Source: Janibacter melonis
GTDB lineage: Bacteria > Actinomycetota > Actinomycetes > Actinomycetales > Dermatophilaceae
Assembly: GCF_020567375.1 (NCBI RefSeq)
Contig: NZ_JAJBZM010000002.1
Location: 588,779 to 652,778 of the forward strand
DNA length: 64,000 nucleotides
Reading direction: 5' to 3'
The notes under the pieces were generated by a model that worked only from the letters and a program-made list of their open reading frames with translations, was not told the origin of the DNA and searched no databases. Made by a program: the position numbers and the translations under genes. This document shows positions 20,429 to 27,876 of the stretch, in pieces (position 1 is the stretch's first letter; each line of letters starts with the position of its first letter).

Positions 20429-20658
20429 TCGCGAGGGCGTGATTAGCACGTTGGGCAACCGTGTGAACCGCGGAAACTCGGGCCGGTCGGTATCGGTCGG
20501 AGCCGTCGAGTCGACTGTCGTACGTCCAAAATGCGGCCTCGAGGCGACGTGCAACCTTGGACTCTCAGATGGCCAACGTCGTAGCTGGGAGTCCCGGTGC
20601 CCCAGGTCGCGGGATCTCGTGGAGTCCCTACCTGGAGCGGGCTCCTGTGATCAGATGA

Positions 20659-21333
20659 GTGATGGATGCATCCACTCGTGTTGTTCTCGACAAGATGAAG
20701 GTGGCATTCCCGCAGGGGCCGCCGACCGCTGAGCAGGTGCGCGGTCAGGAGTTCGCATGGGGCCGCTCGCAGTGGGAGAAGCGCTGGCCGGCTGGGATGT
20801 ACCGACCAGCGGCTCTGGACTCGCAGGAGGCAGTCGCGGTGTCACGACGCGACGTGCATCGCCGGGCTGAGCGGGTGGATACGGAGGCGGACGCGCTCGA
20901 GCTCTACCTGCTGATGGCGGCCTGGGGTACGGGCACTAAAGCTCGGGCGATTGCTCGGGCTGCTCGTCCTCTTCAAGAGGAGGGCGTTGCCGCGACGTTG
21001 CTACAGGCTCACTCTGCAGCACGTTCCGAGGAGCCTGCGGACTGCTACGCCCAGATGCTTCGAGGTGGCTCGCTGCGCATCAAGCACCTGGGGCCTGCGT
21101 TCTTCACCAAGTGGATCTACTTCGCCGGGTTCGAGGCTGGTTCGTCGGGCCGTGCTCGGCCCCTCATCCTTGACGCACGTGTGGCTCGGACACTGGGGTG
21201 GGCGACGTGGGGATGGTCGGCATCGAGCTACGCGAGGTACATAGCTGTGAGTGAGGCGCTCAGGGACGCGTGGTGTCCGGAAGCGCCTACGGACGTCATC
21301 GAGTATGCACTCTTCACCGCCAACGGCGCTTGA
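20659..21333 (+). CDS. OGG-fold protein (HhH-GPD DNA glycosylase-like)
   Basis: 224 residues. The central segment GGSLRIKHLGPAFFTKW (about 137-152) followed by PLILDARVARTLG (about 168-180) has the helix-hairpin-helix/Gly-Pro/Asp arrangement of 8-oxoguanine glycosylases: K151 would be the nucleophilic lysine and D172 the activating aspartate. Proteins of this fold without housekeeping context are known in some bacterial defence loci (for example next to CBASS-type systems). No cyclase or effector partner is adjacent here. The start is GTG 20659 or ATG 20662. It is the first gene inside the left island end. Confidence 0.6.
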   Translation: MMDASTRVVLDKMKVAFPQGPPTAEQVRGQEFAWGRSQWEKRWPAGMYRPAALDSQEAVAVSRRDVHRRAERVDTEADALELYLLMAAWGTGTKARAIARAARPLQEEGVAATLLQAHSAARSEEPADCYAQMLRGGSLRIKHLGPAFFTKWIYFAGFEAGSSGRARPLILDARVARTLGWATWGWSASSYARYIAVSEALRDAWCPEAPTDVIEYALFTANGA

Positions 21334-21685
21334 CGACCATCCGGCGCCTTGATCCGTAGCCACGGGATGCCATCGATCCGATAGCGGAGCAATCCGGCCG
21401 TAGGGCTCACGGGTCAAGCGGCCGGGCTCCGAAGGACTGAGCGACCGCAGGTGCGGAGCACCTTCCTGTCTCGATCGTCCAGTGCCGCTTGAGGCGGGAG
21501 ACTGCAGGCCGGACGGTGGAGCTTCGGATTGACGGTGAACTCATAGATGCACACCCGCTGAGATGCCGCGGGACCAGGTTCGCCGCCGCGCCCGGAACGG
21601 CCGCCAGGCCGCACGCCCGGCACGGCGGCGGGCCGCAGGCCCGCCGGCTGGCGCCGAAGGCGCCCTTGATCTGTAAGAGGTGAAT
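21334..21685. other. Gene-free stretch with GC-rich hairpins
   Basis: No convincing gene. CGGCGGGCC (21626-21634) and GGCCCGCCG (21638-21646) form a perfect 9-bp stem with a GCA loop; GGCGCC-GAA-GGCGCC follows (21650-21664). These could act as a terminator for convergent transcription, or be remnants of inserted DNA. Confidence 0.6.
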
Positions 21686-21907
21686 TCAGCAGTTGCAACG
21701 CTGAGGTCCGCGCGGGCGGACCGCTCGGTCTGGCGACCATGAGATCAAGGCCTCACGGTCGTGGGGCCATCCGTCCAGCGCGACACGGGCCATGTGAGCG
21801 GGCACGTCGTACATCGCAGTGAGCTCGGTGTGGCTACGGACCTGCTCGCGCCCGAGTCTCCAGGCCGGGACGTCGGCAAGCCACGGCGCGAGCAGGAAGG
21901 GGAGCAC
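21686..21907 (-). pseudogene. Truncated paralogue of the HTH/zinc-finger protein at 23454
   Basis: The 73-residue frame reads APWLADVPAWRLGREQ, a middle block with ELTAMYDVP, and ARVALDGWP. This matches the middle of the 260-residue protein at 23454-24236 (PWLGDVPAWRTGRDD, EIAELYEVP, VRIALDGWP). It lacks the N-terminal HTH, the later HTHs and the zinc finger. It is best read as a decayed duplicate. A standalone small gene is possible but would lack a DNA-binding motif. Confidence 0.6.
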
Positions 21908-21918
21908 CTGATCTGTGG

Positions 21919-22059
21919 GTGGCCGTGGTGGTCACCCTCGAGGGCGAGCAGCTGCGCGTCGACGTTGTGCCGGCAGCTGCCGTCGCCCCCGTCGAGTCAG
22001 ACCCCAACCGCGTGCTCTCGCGCGACGCTGCTCTCCTGCGCGGCCTGCGGCGGCGCTAA
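21919..22059 (+). CDS. Possible 46-residue ORF
   Basis: GTG-initiated frame with protein-like composition (MAVVVTLEGEQLRVDVVP at the start, ending LLRGLRRR). No recognised family. The ribosome-binding site is poor (GGGGAG about 15 bases upstream). It may be a remnant of a larger gene. Confidence 0.25.
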   Translation: MAVVVTLEGEQLRVDVVPAAAVAPVESDPNRVLSRDAALLRGLRRR

Positions 22060-22082
22060 AGCCTCACGGGAGGAGCCTGCGT

Positions 22083-22928
22083 CTACCCATAGATGATGTC
22101 GTCGTCATCCCAGCAGCGGTCGGGAGCATCGGTAGCAGGTCCGTACCCGATGTAGTCCGTGGCGGGGTCACCGGGCAGCCAGACCATGCACCCGTCAACC
22201 GTCGTCCAGCTCACTCGACCGTCCTCGAGGAGGTAGGTCAGGGTGAGGTAGTTCTTCGGTGACACTGCACTGGCATATCCGGGTGTGGCGGGTGCGTATG
22301 CGCGCAGCTGAAGGGACCAGCCTTTGGGGTGGTCGGCCTTGATGGGGATCGAGAAGGTGGACTTGCTGGTGGTCTTGCCGGTGGCGAGGGTGACCCACTT
22401 CTTGCGGTCGAAGTCGTACATCTGAGCCTTGACCGTGCGCCCAGCTCGAGTCGGCGACAAGGTGCCCTTGACGCGGGCGGTGGAGCCGATAGGGGTCTTG
22501 TTCGGAGAGGCGGACATGGTCGCGGAGCTCTTACGAACGACGGTGATTCTCACGGTGCCGCTCGTGCCCGCGGAGTAGCTTCCACTGGCCGGTGCGTGCA
22601 CCCGGTAGGTGTAGCCCCCGACGCGGCTCGTGGTCACCTTCAGCGCGTACTGGCCCTTGCTGGTGGTGCTCGAGGAGACGGTGGTCCAACGACCCTTGAG
22701 CAGCCGTTGCAGGGTGATCTCGCGCTTGGTCGACGTGGGGTTGACCGATCCCTTGATGTGGACCGTGGCTCCAGCGGTCGGGGCGCTGGCCGTGGCCTTG
22801 GCCGACACCTTGGTCGACGCGGCCTGGCTGGCCGAGGCGACGGGCGTCGCGGCGATGGTCGCGCCCCCGAGGGACAGTGTGGCGATCAGGGCTACACGAA
22901 CGCGGGTTGCGCGACCGAAAGCAAGCAT
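22083..22928 (-). CDS. Secreted Ig-like repeat protein
   Basis: 281 residues: a signal peptide (ALIATLSLGG to ASASQAAS), then two beta-sandwich modules. Each has the pattern A/SP-x-G-x-T-x3-KG-x8-R-x-V/I-x2-Q followed by W-x-T/L and a Gly/Ser-rich turn (about residues 45-125 and 130-215), as in bacterial Ig-like or YPDG-type surface proteins. A C-terminal region with DGCMVWLPGD and an Asp-rich tail follows. It is probably exported and extracellular. The ATG at 22928 follows an AGGA site. Partner unknown. Confidence 0.65.
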   Translation of the reverse strand: MLAFGRATRVRVALIATLSLGGATIAATPVASASQAASTKVSAKATASAPTAGATVHIKGSVNPTSTKREITLQRLLKGRWTTVSSSTTSKGQYALKVTTSRVGGYTYRVHAPASGSYSAGTSGTVRITVVRKSSATMSASPNKTPIGSTARVKGTLSPTRAGRTVKAQMYDFDRKKWVTLATGKTTSKSTFSIPIKADHPKGWSLQLRAYAPATPGYASAVSPKNYLTLTYLLEDGRVSWTTVDGCMVWLPGDPATDYIGYGPATDAPDRCWDDDDIIYG

Positions 22929-23108
22929 TGAGATGTCGGTTCCTATCTTATTCGGCGAGGGTCTGCTCGGATAGTAGGACCATTCGGGACATATCGTTGT
23001 CACCCAGCGAGATTCGTTGCAGAATCACGCGCACGACAATTTCCGTGAAAGTGTCAAAGGCCCGCTTCTGGTTCAGGGGTGGGGCCGCGAAGTGATTGGA
23101 CGGCAGCA

Positions 23109-23441
23109 GTGGCTCAGCGTATGCAGGTGATCCTCGAAGACGACATCGACGGCGGTCCCGCCGAGGAGACCGTCACCTTTGGTCTCGACGGAGCGACATA
23201 CGAGATCGACCTCAACGAGAGCAACGCGGCTGCGCTGCGTGACGCTCTGGCCGCCTATGTCGGGGCAGGTCGCCGCTCAGGCGGTCGGCGCAGCACCGGC
23301 CGTCGCAAGAGCGCCGGCACCGGTGGGACGAGCACGACGAGCGAGATCCGGGAGTGGGCCAAGGCCAACGGCTACGACGTCAGCGAGCGTGGACGCATCA
23401 GTGCGGACGTCAAAGAGGCGTATGAGAAGGCCACCAACTAG
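23109..23441 (+). CDS. lsr2: Lsr2 nucleoid protein / xenogeneic silencer
   Basis: 110 residues. The N-terminal oligomerisation domain (VILEDDIDGGPAEETVTFGL, YEIDLNE) and the C-terminal DNA-binding domain (IREWAKANGYDV, then the AT-hook-like RGR) match Lsr2, the actinobacterial H-NS analogue that binds AT-rich minor groove and silences foreign DNA. A variable Gly/Arg/Ser linker lies between. The GTG at 23109 gives the canonical start. It lies inside a horizontally acquired island, so it is probably an accessory copy additional to a chromosomal lsr2. Confidence 0.93.
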   Translation: MAQRMQVILEDDIDGGPAEETVTFGLDGATYEIDLNESNAAALRDALAAYVGAGRRSGGRRSTGRRKSAGTGGTSTTSEIREWAKANGYDVSERGRISADVKEAYEKATN

Positions 23442-23453
23442 CCCGCCCCAGAA

Positions 23454-24236
23454 CTAGGCGCGGTGCGTCACCGTCTGGTGCATCGAGCGACCTCTCGCCG
23501 TTGAGAAGCGAGCCCGGCACTGCGAGCACCGGTAGCGAAGGTTCGTGCGAGCAACGCGCGTGATCGTGCTCTGCCACCACCACGGGTTCTGCTTCGTGCC
23601 GCCGTCAGGTGCAGGCAGAACACCTTGCAGGCGGTAGACGCGGCTCAAGCTCTTCGACCACCCGAACCGCTCGGCAACCTGTCCCTGCCTCAACCGCACG
23701 GGGGACAGGCGGAGCGACCCTTCGCGTAGCCATTGACGTAGCTGATCGGTGCTGACGCCGACCGCTGTAGCGAGGTGGGTGACCTCGGCGCCCTCGAGCC
23801 ACAGGCGAAGTGCTTCCTGCTTGACGCTGGAGGGTGTGGGCCTCGTCGACGGCCACCCATCGAGGGCTATCCGTACGAGGTACTCAGGCACCTCGTACAG
23901 TTCGGCGATCTCGGAGTCCGGGTGACCGTCGTCCCGGCCGGTACGCCATGCGGGCACGTCTCCGAGCCACGGCATGAGGACCCGCAGCCCGGCGAGGTCT
24001 AGGCCGTGTCTGAGGGTGCTCGGCTTGATGCCCAGTTCCCGTGCGATTGAGGTGACTGGCCGACCCCCGGCTCGGAGTAGCACCGCCCTTTGAGACACCA
24101 CCTGGTGGTGGGTAGCGCGTCGGCTGGCCTGCCAGATCGCGACGTGAGCCTCGGTGGGGTTGTCCGGCATGCCGGCCCGAGTGAGTGCCGGGCGCCACGA
24201 CGGCGCTAGGGCTTCGAGCAGCGTGTAGCGCGTCAA
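23454..24236 (-). CDS. Multi-HTH protein with C-terminal C2H2 zinc finger
   Basis: 260 residues. Three helix-turn-helix-like segments: VTSIARELGIKPSTLRHGL (about 61-79), VTHLATAVGVSTDQLRQWL (about 152-170) and GQVAERFGWSKSLSRVYRL (about 185-203). The C-terminus is a textbook C2H2 finger, CSQC, 12 residues, then H-x4-H (C237, C240, H253, H258). The middle DVPAWR/VRIALDGWP block is duplicated in the fragment at 21686. I do not know a named family with this layout. A DNA-binding regulator or element-control protein is likely. The start (TTG 24236) is uncertain; M23 is an alternative. Confidence 0.6.
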   Translation of the reverse strand: MTRYTLLEALAPSWRPALTRAGMPDNPTEAHVAIWQASRRATHHQVVSQRAVLLRAGGRPVTSIARELGIKPSTLRHGLDLAGLRVLMPWLGDVPAWRTGRDDGHPDSEIAELYEVPEYLVRIALDGWPSTRPTPSSVKQEALRLWLEGAEVTHLATAVGVSTDQLRQWLREGSLRLSPVRLRQGQVAERFGWSKSLSRVYRLQGVLPAPDGGTKQNPWWWQSTITRVARTNLRYRCSQCRARFSTARGRSMHQTVTHRA

Positions 24237-24306
24237 AGGCTCAATAGAGGTAGCTGAGGGGCGGCTGCTCGGTGCACGCAGGATGGTTCAGCGTCATGTG
24301 GGTAGG

Positions 24307-26124
24307 TCACGACCCGATATCCAGTGTCGCGGCAAGCTCCGGGACTTCCTCGATCCCGTACAGGCCCCAGGGCTCTGGGGATATCTGCTGGTCGGGACCC
24401 ATTCGAGCGGGGAGGTAGATCCGAGGGCGCAGGTCGCTTCCTGAGCTCAGGCGGGCGGGGGCATCTTCACCTTGAGCAAGCTTCCCCTGCACCGTCACCG
24501 CGTCTTCCAGTGACATCTGCGGGAAGTACTGGCCCATCTGCTCATCGAGAACGAACTCGGCGACCGCACCCTGAGCCTTGAGCGCATCCAGGGTCCAGTA
24601 GGACGAACCGGGCTCAACGGTGCGGTCGTCGCGGGGGTCGTCCGCTGGGAAAAGCGCGACCACTGAGCGTTCCTCCCCCCATTGGTCGTCCTCAAGCGCA
24701 GCCGGGGTGAGGGTGACGTTGATAGTTGTTTCGAAGGGCAAGCAGACCACCCTGCCCTCGAGTATCCGGCGGAAGATGCGCGCGTCGATTCGATCTAGTT
24801 GCGATACAGCCTCCGGCACAACGAAGTCACGGTCGAACTCCCGCCCGATGAAGAGCAAGTCGTCTGTGAACTCGTTCAGAACGATCGCAGCGTCGAGCAG
24901 CTCAGGCTCCAGGGCGCCCTTCAGCTGCCCCAGGACGGCGAAGACCTTGCCGTTGAGGAGCATCCTCATCTGGTTGAAGCTGGACCATGATAGGAGCAGG
25001 CGGGTGACGCTCCACAGTTCGTACGCCGACCGGGCCTTCTTAAGGTTGACGGTCATGTCGACGAAGGCCGGACCAGGCTGCTCGTTGGGTAAGCGCCACG
25101 TGAGCACAACGGCTCCATTGGTGAAGGCTTGACGCATGGTTGCACCGGCTGATCCCTGGGCTGCACGAGTGATCAGTCCGTGATGGATAGTCGTCGACGT
25201 CTCATCGGTGTCGATCTCTAAAGTGAGTGGTCGCTCCTGGTCTTCGGGGAGATCGGGCACGAACCGCAGCTCGATGATCTCGCCAGGCAGTCCGCTCTTG
25301 ACGATGTCGGGACCGTCGATAACTACCTCGGAAAGGAGACGCGCAGGCAGACGGGCTGGCTCGAGCGGTCCGTACCGTATTGCGTCTGCGAAGTGTTTGA
25401 GGTCAGGGTCGTCAGGGGGGCCCTTAGTGTCAAAGTGGATCGAGAAGGGGCTGCGCTCAGCCGCGCGCGCATGACGGGGGTGCAGCTCCGCGACTTGGTG
25501 CGGTCCATCCGTACGGACCGTCCAGAACCAATCGGGATGGGCGTCCCGCGACACCTGGTCTAGGTCCTTGTGCCGCTTGAGCAAGTCCGGCAGGCCCCCA
25601 GCCAGTACCGACTTCTCCGTGTTGTAGATCGCGGCCTTTTCGAGAGTCTCGTCGCGGCTGATGATCGCCCTGACCACGTCGGGGTACGCCGCGACCCACT
25701 GTGAGTCGAGCCGAGATCGATCAACGAAGGTGATTGTGATCGCGGGATGCTGCGCCCTCAGCGCCTCGATGAAGGCCCACCCCGGCCTGGTTGCGGTGCA
25801 CGGCGCGACCAAGATCCACTCGTCCAACTCTGGACAGGTCTGCAGTGCGCGTTCAAGCGAGTCCGTGATCTGCCTTCGGCTGTCTCTATAGCGACCGTCG
25901 AACCCGTTCGGGAAGTACTTCAGTTGGTAGATCAGTTCCCGAGAGCCTGCTGTAACGACCCGAATGTCGAGGCCGCCGTCTCCGCCCCTGCCGTCGATGA
26001 CCTGCACGTCATCACCCGCATCGTCGTGTCGCCGATCCACGAGCGCGTTGATCAGGCGGTCGAACTTGGGCTGGCCCAGTCGATCCCAGTGCACCATCGG
26101 CTGTCCATCGTCGCTATACCCCAT
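24307..26124 (-). CDS. Large PD-(D/E)xK nuclease-like protein
   Basis: 605 residues. Residues 20-70 contain FDRLINALV, GRGGDGGLDIRV and IYQLKYF: a restriction-endonuclease (Mrr/NERD-like) core with D53 and Q67-x-K69. A second nuclease-core strand/helix with TATRPGW follows near 120. The remaining 450 residues are unrecognised, with alternating beta and helical segments, and may be a sensor or effector domain. The long upstream frame runs through the tRNA-like gene and is spurious; ATG 26124 follows an AAGGGG site. Likely a defence nuclease by architecture and location; no methylase is adjacent. Confidence 0.5.
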   Translation of the reverse strand: MGYSDDGQPMVHWDRLGQPKFDRLINALVDRRHDDAGDDVQVIDGRGGDGGLDIRVVTAGSRELIYQLKYFPNGFDGRYRDSRRQITDSLERALQTCPELDEWILVAPCTATRPGWAFIEALRAQHPAITITFVDRSRLDSQWVAAYPDVVRAIISRDETLEKAAIYNTEKSVLAGGLPDLLKRHKDLDQVSRDAHPDWFWTVRTDGPHQVAELHPRHARAAERSPFSIHFDTKGPPDDPDLKHFADAIRYGPLEPARLPARLLSEVVIDGPDIVKSGLPGEIIELRFVPDLPEDQERPLTLEIDTDETSTTIHHGLITRAAQGSAGATMRQAFTNGAVVLTWRLPNEQPGPAFVDMTVNLKKARSAYELWSVTRLLLSWSSFNQMRMLLNGKVFAVLGQLKGALEPELLDAAIVLNEFTDDLLFIGREFDRDFVVPEAVSQLDRIDARIFRRILEGRVVCLPFETTINVTLTPAALEDDQWGEERSVVALFPADDPRDDRTVEPGSSYWTLDALKAQGAVAEFVLDEQMGQYFPQMSLEDAVTVQGKLAQGEDAPARLSSGSDLRPRIYLPARMGPDQQISPEPWGLYGIEEVPELAATLDIGS

Positions 26125-26317
26125 ACCAGTGCCCGCCCCTTCGTCGAGAGAACCGCCTGCGCACATTCTCCCTGTTGCTCCCGACAGGGTGGTCGCGACA
26201 CCAGCAGCCACCGCTAGAAGAGGGAGCATCAGGCAGCGGTTCGCACGCCAGGCCGTTAGAGTCGCGTCTGCCGCTAGGTGTTCTGATCGCACGATCCGCC
26301 TGGTGACTCCCATCCGG

Positions 26318-26408
26318 GGAGGGTTGGCCGAGTCCGGTTGATGGCAGCGCACTGAAAATGCGTAGGCGAGGGAAAACCTTGTCCGAGGGTTCGAATCCCT
26401 CACCCTCG
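26318..26408 (+). tRNA. Class II (Ser-like) tRNA with GAA anticodon
   Basis: A complete cloverleaf can be drawn: acceptor GGAGGGT, D-arm GCC/GGC, anticodon stem GCGCA/TGCGT with loop CTGAAAA, a 21-base variable arm that pairs, T-arm GAGGG-TTCGAAT-CCCTC and 3' acceptor ACCCTC. The long variable arm says Ser, but the 7-base loop reads GAA (Phe). The acceptor is one base short or has a G-G mismatch at its end. It may be a decayed tRNA-Ser(TGA), or a non-canonical element-borne tRNA. Confidence 0.6.
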
Positions 26409-26415
26409 CCTCGAG

Positions 26416-26433
26416 GTGTGCGGTGACGATCCT
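26416..26433 (+). repeat. Dispersed GACGATCGTC element, copy 1
   Basis: GTGTGCGGTGACGATCC lies between the tRNA-like gene and the 3' end of the repeat protein. It matches the left half of the element consensus (GTGCGGTGACGATCGTCAA); the right half is degenerate. Confidence 0.5.
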
Positions 26434-26523
26434 TGGCGAAGTTCACGACCCCACCACCCGCGAGTGATCCCCAGGACATCGTCTCCGGCTAGTTGCTGAC
26501 GCTCAGGTCGAATCCCTAACTGG

Positions 26524-27345
26524 TCAGCCTTGGCCCAGCTGATCGGCCTCGGAACTCGTCGAGTCGCCCTCGTCGGAACTCGTCGAGTCGCCCTCGTGGC
26601 GCTTCAGGTGGTCGTTGATGGCAAGGAAGATCATGCCCAGGACTGTGAGGTCTGCGTCCGGGATCACCTTCGCCAGGACCGGATGGCCCTCGTCGATGGC
26701 CGATAAGTCAATGCCGACCAGCACCGCGTAGACGTAGAGCGAAAGGACGAAAGCCAAAGCCCGACGATGCTTTCCGGCCGGTAGGACGTCTGATTCCGAC
26801 GCGTCGTCCAGGCCTTCTTCCTCGGGAAGGTCGAGATCCGCGAGCTGCTCATCGAATTGTTCGCTGAGTCTTGCGAGCTCGGGATTGTCGCGAATGATGG
26901 CTGTCATTCGCTCGGACAGGCTCGCCATCTCGGAGTTGCCGTATGCGACGGCCGTCATCCGCTTGGCCAGACTGCTCAGCTCGGAGCTCTCGCGCATGAT
27001 GGCCGCCATCCGCTGGGACGGGCTCGTCAGCTCGGAGTTCTCGCGCATGATGGCCGTCATCCGCTGGGACAGGCTCGTCAGCTCGGAGTTCTCGCGCATG
27101 ATGGCCGTCATCCGCTGGAACACGCTCGTCATCTCGGAGTTGCCGTATGCGACGGCTGTCATCCGCTTGGCCAGACTGCTCAGCCCGGAGCTCTCGCGCA
27201 TGATGGCCGCCACCCGCTGGGTCGGGCTGCTCAGCCCGGAGCTCTCGCGCATGATTGCCGCCACCCGCTGGGTCGGGCTGCTCAGCTCGGCTCGCGTCAG
27301 GGGGGTGTCGCGCGAGTCACGGGACTCATCTTGACTGTCGACCAT
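26524..27345 (-). CDS. Membrane protein with eight 17-residue repeats
   Basis: 273 residues. After a charged N-terminus come eight tandem 17-residue units of the type TSLSQRMTAIMRENSEL (about residues 20-155), an acidic stretch (EQLADLDLPEEEGLDDASESD), two hydrophobic segments (about 195-250) and a Ser/Asp/Glu tail. Hydrophobic positions in the repeats are evenly spaced, so they probably form a long amphipathic helical rod or solenoid. I do not recognise the family. ATG 27345 is preferred; an in-frame ATG lies at 27390. The gene sits alone between two copies of the dispersed element. Confidence 0.65.
   Translation of the reverse strand: MVDSQDESRDSRDTPLTRAELSSPTQRVAAIMRESSGLSSPTQRVAAIMRESSGLSSLAKRMTAVAYGNSEMTSVFQRMTAIMRENSELTSLSQRMTAIMRENSELTSPSQRMAAIMRESSELSSLAKRMTAVAYGNSEMASLSERMTAIIRDNPELARLSEQFDEQLADLDLPEEEGLDDASESDVLPAGKHRRALAFVLSLYVYAVLVGIDLSAIDEGHPVLAKVIPDADLTVLGMIFLAINDHLKRHEGDSTSSDEGDSTSSEADQLGQG
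26870..27290. repeat. 51-bp tandem repeat array (8 units)
   Basis: About eight 51-base units coding the 17-residue repeats. Adjacent units differ by a few bases, and two sub-types (one with GTATGCGACGG, one with TCGCGCATGATGG) recur in a higher-order order, indicating duplication of multi-unit blocks. Confidence 0.93.
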
Positions 27346-27391
27346 CTGAGGGTCCCTCACTCGTCGTGGACTAGAGGAGACCGATCCCACC

Positions 27392-27425
27392 GTGTGCAGT
27401 GACGATGGTCAAGTGCGAATGCGAC
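27392..27425 (+). repeat. Dispersed GACGATCGTC element, copy 2
   Basis: GTGTGCAGTGACGATGGTC followed by AAGTGCGAATGCGAC, near-identical over more than 25 bases to copies 3, 9 and 13. It lies upstream of the repeat protein at the border with the redox cluster. Confidence 0.85.
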
Positions 27426-27876
27426 TAGAGCGATTCGTCGCGAATCATCTGCCGGTCGGCGTGCTCGGGCGGAGGTAGGAGCGTGCAGCGCAGCAGGATC
27501 CTTAGAAAATAGCCCCGCTGCTCGCGCCGATGACGACCCGTGATCGACGCCTGCATCAGGCTTGCATTGGGAGCGGACGACCCAGGGACCTCGGCGGCGA
27601 TCTTGCTGGGCGCCCGGATGTGTCAGCGCGGCTTGACTATGAGGAGGGATACACAGGCCGCCGCGACGACGAGCAGCGGCAGCACCGAGATCCACAGTCC
27701 GAAGGTCATGAGCACACACAATCCGGTCGGCTCCGAGACCGGCAACACGTTGTCCACTCTTCGGGGTCGGTGCCTACCATCGGCTTAGCGCCCAGCACTG
27801 CGTCGGCGAGTCCGGCGAAGACAATCGCCAGAGAGACCTGAGAGCAGGGTCGGCAGAGGCCCGATACGACGGACGC
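27426..27876. other. Largely gene-free stretch
   Basis: Apart from a possible 28-residue membrane peptide (27623-27709, minus), no gene is convincing. Composition is mixed and no repeats or hairpins stand out. Confidence 0.5.
27623..27709 (-). CDS. Possible 28-residue membrane peptide
   Basis: ATG-initiated frame reading MTFGLWISVLPLLVVAAA and ending in IVKPR: one hydrophobic helix with a basic end. Clean composition supports a real small protein, but no ribosome-binding site is evident. Confidence 0.3.
   Translation of the reverse strand: MTFGLWISVLPLLVVAAACVSLLIVKPR

Noticed and set aside
20439-20732. A plus-strand ORF just inside attL
   Set aside because: Composition is not protein-like, there is no ribosome-binding site, and it overlaps the start of the OGG-fold gene.
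26125-26403. N-terminal extension of the nuclease gene beyond 26124
   Set aside because: The extension would be translated from the antisense of the tRNA-like gene and gives the typical spurious RDSNPRTRFS peptide.
26870-27290. Regular 51-bp repeats as a possible CRISPR array
   Set aside because: The repeats are contiguous without unique spacers, are in frame, and encode a clean 17-residue protein repeat.
27530-27841. Plus-strand ORFs between the repeat protein and the SDR gene
   Set aside because: Low-complexity, charged shadow frames without start signals; only a 28-residue minus-strand peptide looks possible.
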